From: an uncultured Oscillospiraceae bacterium
GTDB lineage: Bacteria; Bacillota; Clostridia; Oscillospirales; Oscillospiraceae
Direction of reading: 5' to 3'
Assembly: GCA_946546815.1 (NCBI GenBank)
Contig: CAMNOL010000008.1
Location: forward strand, 1 to 42,079
Length of the DNA stretch: 42,079 nt
A program made the position numbers and the translations under genes. The notes under the pieces were generated by a model. The model was not told the origin of the DNA. It ran no database searches and saw nothing but the letters and a program-made list of their open reading frames with translations. Positions within the stretch are counted from its first letter, which is position 1; each line of letters begins with the position of its first letter. Shown here in pieces: positions 38,577 through 42,079 of this stretch.

Positions 38577-40208
38577 CGGCAATTCCGTGGGATAGCCCGG
38601 GTTCTCGCAGGGCTCCCAGGTGAGCGTTCTCATACGCCACACCCACCAGCTGCCGTCGGAGCGGGCATAGTAGTACCAGTCGGAGGAGGCAGGAGACTGA
38701 TAGGAAAGGTCGCCGTTGGGGAGCTGGGCGTAGTACAGCCTTGCGTCCGCATCCCACTTCCAGAGACGCTCTTCGGACCCTTCGGTCTCCTCCTGACAGT
38801 CGATCATACCGTTGAGTGCGGTGTCCTCATCGCTGAGCCACTCTTCCCACTGGGTCTCGTCAGACTGCTTCTGCTGGAAATCCTCCCAGCCGCCCCATTC
38901 GGCGTCCCAGTCCTCCCAGTGGTCATAGTAATTTTCACCGATGTCCAACGCATCGGCAAAGGTGCCCAGCCACTCCAGATAGGTTTCGTCAAAGCGGCAG
39001 CCCAGCAGCACGGATTTCATCTTCTGATAAAAGGTACTGTCTCCGTAGGGCAGGGTGACGGAAAGGCCGGTCATATGGCGGTTTCCCTCTGTGGCGGAGC
39101 AGGCGGCGATGGCAGAGGACAGGGCAGAGGACAGAGCGGAGGAGCCCTCCGGGTCCACGGTGGTGGCTGCCGCCATGACATCGGTGACATAATAGCTGTC
39201 CGCGTCAAAAAGCCGGGCGCTCAAACTGGTGGAGCGGGAGGTGGGGGTGGCCCTCCAGCTGTAGTTGGCGCTGGTCAGAGAGCTGTCGTGGCTGTAGGCG
39301 AAATCTGCCCACACCGCAGAGAGCAGCGGCGTATAGGCCAGATCTACCACGGCGAGAATGCCGTCCTCCCCGGCCTTGTCGGAGGCCTGAGTGAAGTCCT
39401 CGGTGATGATCTGCCCCAGCTCCGAAGTGGGAACGGCGGGGTTGTTCCCCAGGGCGGAGAGCCATCGGGTGTATTCCCAGCCGTCACAGGACTCAAAGTC
39501 CTCAGAGGCCGCCAGGTAGTCCGCATAAGGCCACAGAGCACAGCAGGTTTCCAGACTGCCCATGAGGCAGGCATCCATGCCCAGCAGGTCAAAGGTGACG
39601 CCGCTGTCGTTCAACGCGGTCTGCAGCTCGTCCAGCTTCAGGGAGGCGGTTTTTCCCTGGTGCTCATCGCAGCCGTAGCCGTAAATGGGGCCGGCGCCGT
39701 GGTCCCAGAGGATGAGGATATTCCGATCAGCCGGGTACTCTTCCGAACAGAACCGAATGAAATCGGTCAGTGTCTGGGGATTGGTGGAGTCCAGCTGTCC
39801 CAGTGTGTCGTCCAGCAGGTGAAGCCCGCCGTTCTGAATCGAAAAGCGCATGGTGGTATCTGAGCGAACCACCGGACTGCACCACTGTTTGGTCCCCATG
39901 GTCTGCACCACCAGATTGACGTGCTCCCCCAAATCCGCCGCCAGCATTTCGTTGAGGTCGTCGGTGGCGAGACCCCGCCGGGACTCCAGGTCGGAACCGA
40001 TCATGTAGATCATGACGGTGGCGCTTTTGGCGTCGGCGGTGTTGGTCAGGGGAGGGCGCAGTGCGGAGGCAATGGTGTTTTCCGACAGCGCAGGGGGCGC
40101 TGACAAGGAAGCATCGGATGCCAAAGCAGGCCGGGCGAGGGACAGGGCAAATACAGCACTGCACAGCAGCGCCGCTGCGCGGCGAAGCAGACGGGAACAA
40201 AGATCCAT
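38568..40208 (-). CDS. Secreted clostripain-like cysteine peptidase (family C11)
   Basis: A 546-residue exported peptidase. The ATG at 40208 follows AGGAG. Signal peptide residues 1-30 (ends PALA). Catalytic pair His170 in ILWDHGAGPIYGYG and Cys214 in LGMDACLMGSLETCCAL, in the order and spacing of C11 peptidases. The conserved start of the fold is TVMIYMIGSDLESRRGLATDDLNEM. Clostripain-type enzymes usually cut after arginine or lysine and mature by self-cleavage. The C-terminal 110 residues are rich in Trp, Asp and Glu (HWEDWDAEWGGWEDF) and may bind carbohydrate or calcium. No sortase motif. Confidence 0.9.
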   Translation of the reverse strand: MDLCSRLLRRAAALLCSAVFALSLARPALASDASLSAPPALSENTIASALRPPLTNTADAKSATVMIYMIGSDLESRRGLATDDLNEMLAADLGEHVNLVVQTMGTKQWCSPVVRSDTTMRFSIQNGGLHLLDDTLGQLDSTNPQTLTDFIRFCSEEYPADRNILILWDHGAGPIYGYGCDEHQGKTASLKLDELQTALNDSGVTFDLLGMDACLMGSLETCCALWPYADYLAASEDFESCDGWEYTRWLSALGNNPAVPTSELGQIITEDFTQASDKAGEDGILAVVDLAYTPLLSAVWADFAYSHDSSLTSANYSWRATPTSRSTSLSARLFDADSYYVTDVMAAATTVDPEGSSALSSALSSAIAACSATEGNRHMTGLSVTLPYGDSTFYQKMKSVLLGCRFDETYLEWLGTFADALDIGENYYDHWEDWDAEWGGWEDFQQKQSDETQWEEWLSDEDTALNGMIDCQEETEGSEERLWKWDADARLYYAQLPNGDLSYQSPASSDWYYYARSDGSWWVWRMRTLTWEPCENPGYPTELPSH

Positions 40209-40240
40209 GGAAGAATTCTCCTAACATAAGAGGGAAATGG

Positions 40241-40269
40241 TTGAAAAGAAAGGGGAAAAAGGGTAAAAT
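40241..40269 (+). promoter_or_regulatory. Promoter of the corrinoid adenosyltransferase gene
   Basis: TTGAAA (40241-40246), 17 bp, TAAAAT (40264-40269). Confidence 0.65.
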
Positions 40270-40298
40270 AGGACAAAACAACCGGGGAGGGAAGGAAG

Positions 40299-40814
40299 AT
40301 GCTTCACATTTACTGCGGGGACGGCAAAGGCAAGACCACTGCCGCCATGGGGCTGGCGCTCCGGGCGGCAGGACGGGACATGAGAGTTGTCGTTGCACAG
40401 TTTCTGAAGGGATCGGACTCCGGGGAGCGTTTTGCCCTGGCGCACATCCCCGGTGTGACGCTGCTGGACGTGCCGGAACAGGTGAAGTTTTCCTTCCGGA
40501 TGAACGAGCAGGAGCGCAGGGAGGCATCGGAACGCTTCCTGGCGCTCTGTGATGGGTGTGAAACACGGATGGGGCAGGGACAGGCGCAGCTGGTCATTTT
40601 GGATGAGGCCTGCGCGGCGGTGAACACCGGACTGCTGCCGCTGAAGCGGCTGCTGGCCCTGCTGGACCGGGCGCCGGAGGGAACGGAGCTTGTACTGACG
40701 GGCCGGGAGCCGGCAAAAGAGCTGCTGGACCGGGCGGACTATATCACGGAGATGAAAATGGTCCGCCACCCCTTTGAAAAAGGCATCCGGGCCAGAAGGG
40801 GAATTGAGTATTGA
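40299..40814 (+). CDS. cobO: Corrinoid adenosyltransferase, CobA/CobO family
   Basis: A 171-residue enzyme that adds the 5-prime-deoxyadenosyl group from ATP to cob(I)alamin or its precursors, making coenzyme B12. ATG 40299 follows GGGAGGGAAGGAAG. Seen: the Walker-type loop GDGKGKTTAAMGLALRAAG (residues 7-25), VVVAQFLKGSDSGE, VILDEACAAVNTGLLP, VLTGREPAKELLDRADYITEM and HPFEKGIRARRGIEY at the end, all diagnostic of BtuR/CobO. No other cobalamin genes or B12 riboswitch are near, so salvage of imported corrinoids is possible. Confidence 0.93.
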   Translation: MLHIYCGDGKGKTTAAMGLALRAAGRDMRVVVAQFLKGSDSGERFALAHIPGVTLLDVPEQVKFSFRMNEQERREASERFLALCDGCETRMGQGQAQLVILDEACAAVNTGLLPLKRLLALLDRAPEGTELVLTGREPAKELLDRADYITEMKMVRHPFEKGIRARRGIEY

Positions 40815-40846
40815 GCGCCGCCGCAGCAAAGGGATCGGGCGCGGGG

Positions 40847-41047
40847 CTAGCCCAGTGTCACCGCGTACCACCACTTGTCGCCGCTCCGCTCCAGCGGAGT
40901 AAAAACGGCGTCGGGGAAGCGCTGGCGCAGCTGGGCCACTTCCGGCTCGCTCAGACGCAGCTCCCGGGTGCCGGGTCTGGGCACGCCCTCGAAAGCGGCG
41001 AGGAGCAGGGACAGGGCGCTGCCCGCCGGTTCGGTGTTGTTCTGCAT
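40847..41047 (-). CDS. Small protein of unknown function
   Basis: 66 residues. I chose the ATG at 41047 (MQNNTEPAGSALSLLLAAFEGV) because AAAGGAAGG lies upstream; an in-frame ATG at 41095 is before that site. The sequence has one amphipathic N-terminal helix, a charged LRLSEPEVAQLRQRFPD stretch and the end GDKWWYAVTLG. I do not recognise the family. It is convergent with the adenosyltransferase gene (32 bp apart). Confidence 0.6.
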   Translation of the reverse strand: MQNNTEPAGSALSLLLAAFEGVPRPGTRELRLSEPEVAQLRQRFPDAVFTPLERSGDKWWYAVTLG

Positions 41048-41213
41048 GATAAGCCTTCCTTTCCAGAATGGCGAAATCGAACTATAACACATCAATTATA
41101 CCGACTCCTGTAGACTTTTGCAAGAAAAAAACAGATGTCAGCCGGAAATAGCGGGAAATGGTGCGGGAAGCGGGAAAAACTTCCGGTTCTGCGTTGCAAT
41201 TTCCACCCCGGCG

Positions 41214-41241
41214 TTGTAAAATGACTCATATATGCTATAAA
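41214..41241 (+). promoter_or_regulatory. Promoter candidate for the phosphorylase gene
   Basis: TTGTAA (41214-41219), 16 bp, TATAAA (41236-41241), 21 bp before the start codon; the gap 41048-41262 shows nothing else. Confidence 0.5.
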
Positions 41242-41262
41242 CTGAGAAGGAGTGCTTCACGA

Positions 41263-42079
41263 ATGAGTTTTACCTATGCGGAGTATCAGGCCAGCGCGGA
41301 CTATCTGAAGAGCCGTATCGGCAGCTTTGTGCCCAAGGTGGCGATGGTGCTGGGGTCCGGCCTTGGTTATCTGGCGGAGGAGGTAGAGAACCCCATTGCG
41401 GTTCCCTTCTTTGCCATTCCTCACTTCCGCCGCTCCACCGCTCCGGGACACGCTGGACGGCTGGTGTTCGGTATGATGGACGGACAGCCCGTCGTTGTCA
41501 TGCAGGGCCGGTTCCACCACTATGAGGGCTACGACTTTGCGGACGTCACCTTCCCCATCCGGGTCATGCGGCTGCTGGGCGCGGAGACGCTGATTGTCAC
41601 AAACGCGGCGGGCTGCGTCAATGTGAACTGGAAGGCCGGCGACCTGATGCTGATCGAGGATCATATCAAGTTTGCGCTGGATTCCCCCCTGTGCGGCCCC
41701 AACATTCCGGAGTTCGGCCCCCGGTTCCCGGACAGCTCCTACAGCTACAGCCCTGCCCTGCGGGAATTGGCCTGCCAGGTTGCGGCGGAGCAGAACATCA
41801 CCCTGCGGAAGGGCGTGTATATGTACCTGCCCGGTCCCCAGTATGAGACGCCGGCGGAGATTCGGGCGGCTCGGATGCTGGGCACCGACGCGGTGGGAAT
41901 GTCCACTGTGCCGGAGGTCATCATCGCCCGCCACTGCGGGATGCAGGTGCTGGGCATCACCCTGCTGACCAACATGGCCGCCGGAATCCTGGACCAGCCC
42001 CTCACCGAGGAAGAGGTGCTCAACGCCGCAGAGGCAGGCAAGGAGAAGTTCTCCGGCCTGATTCGGGGCTGCCTGGAGC
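41263..42079 (+). CDS. Purine nucleoside phosphorylase, 5-prime part
   Basis: A purine nucleoside phosphorylase of the trimeric (PunA/PNP) family. It releases a purine base and ribose 1-phosphate, or the deoxy form, from nucleosides. ATG 41263 follows AAGGAG at a spacing of 10. The first 272 codons are present; the stop lies beyond the window. Seen: VLGSGLGYLAEEVE, the phosphate site in the His of HFRRSTAPGHAGRLV, MQGRFHHYEGYDFADVTFPIRV, VTNAAGCVNVNWKAGDLMLIEDHI, GVYMYLPGPQYETPAEIRAARMLGTDAVGMSTVPEVIIARHCGM and LLTNMAAGI. The VTNAAG and GPQYETPAE motifs are those of the family. Confidence 0.92.
   Translation, partial: MSFTYAEYQASADYLKSRIGSFVPKVAMVLGSGLGYLAEEVENPIAVPFFAIPHFRRSTAPGHAGRLVFGMMDGQPVVVMQGRFHHYEGYDFADVTFPIRVMRLLGAETLIVTNAAGCVNVNWKAGDLMLIEDHIKFALDSPLCGPNIPEFGPRFPDSSYSYSPALRELACQVAAEQNITLRKGVYMYLPGPQYETPAEIRAARMLGTDAVGMSTVPEVIIARHCGMQVLGITLLTNMAAGILDQPLTEEEVLNAAEAGKEKFSGLIRGCLE

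Overview
The window comes from a Gram-positive anaerobe of class Clostridia and looks most like a gut member of the Oscillospirales (Oscillospiraceae-like). The signs are a TRAP transporter beside a split transketolase, a FeoA-FeoB fusion with a FeoB-associated Cys-rich protein, secreted Big/FN3/SH3b/beta-helix proteins, a MazG-HU-RqcP operon and sigma-A promoters close to consensus. I do not assign a genus. It reads as ordinary chromosome. No rRNA, tRNA, CRISPR array, prophage or transposase gene was seen, although there is one MITE-like palindromic element.

Layout. 1-524 (-): start of a GyrA/ParC-type topoisomerase. 855-5319 (+): two secreted proteins, a C39-like cysteine-peptidase protein and a beta-helix protein. 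5668-14001 (+): a catabolic block made of a TRAP transporter (dctPQM-like), a split transketolase, an SDR dehydrogenase, a GntR/FCD regulator, RpiB and Rpe. 14107-15132 (-): threonine aldolase. 15539-19181 (+): MarR regulator, FeoA-FeoB, FeoB-associated protein and an HMA protein, followed by a 233-bp MITE-like palindrome. 19511-20272 (-): triple-SH3b protein. 20598-22238 (+): cytoplasmic GH13 enzyme. 22303-25600 (-): ECF sigma factor, RsgI-like membrane anti-sigma and a secreted LRR/FN3 protein. 25900-27402 (+): glycerol kinase. 27632-29656 (-): OYE-family enoate reductase, divergent from 30276-33380 (+): YdiB-like quinate/shikimate dehydrogenase, YdiN-like MFS transporter and type I dehydroquinase. 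33657-34975 (+): MazG, HU, RqcP. 35238-35738 (+): shikimate kinase. 35787-36482 (-): ferritin-like protein with RPD repeats. 36741-38576 (+): asparagine synthetase. 38568-40208 (-): clostripain-like peptidase. 40299-40814 (+): corrinoid adenosyltransferase. 40847-41047 (-): small unknown protein. 41263 onward (+): purine nucleoside phosphorylase, cut by the window end.

The most interesting material is in two catabolic blocks. In the first, a palindrome TGTCNGACA recurs at the promoters of the TRAP operon, the transketolase operon and (one base off) the GntR gene itself. That points to a small regulon for an imported, probably acidic, sugar-like compound. The block has transketolase, epimerase, isomerase and dehydrogenase genes but no sugar kinase, so a transketolase route acting on a non-phosphorylated substrate is possible. 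In the second, homologues of the E. coli ydiN-ydiB-aroD trio sit opposite a flavin/4Fe-4S enoate reductase, which suggests anaerobic quinate/shikimate use rather than only aromatic biosynthesis.

Other points of note are an ECF sigma factor paired with an RsgI-type sensor that keeps the Asn-Pro cleavage site, a consensus promoter that runs straight into a terminator-like hairpin upstream of the shikimate kinase gene, and several strongly structured intergenic segments.
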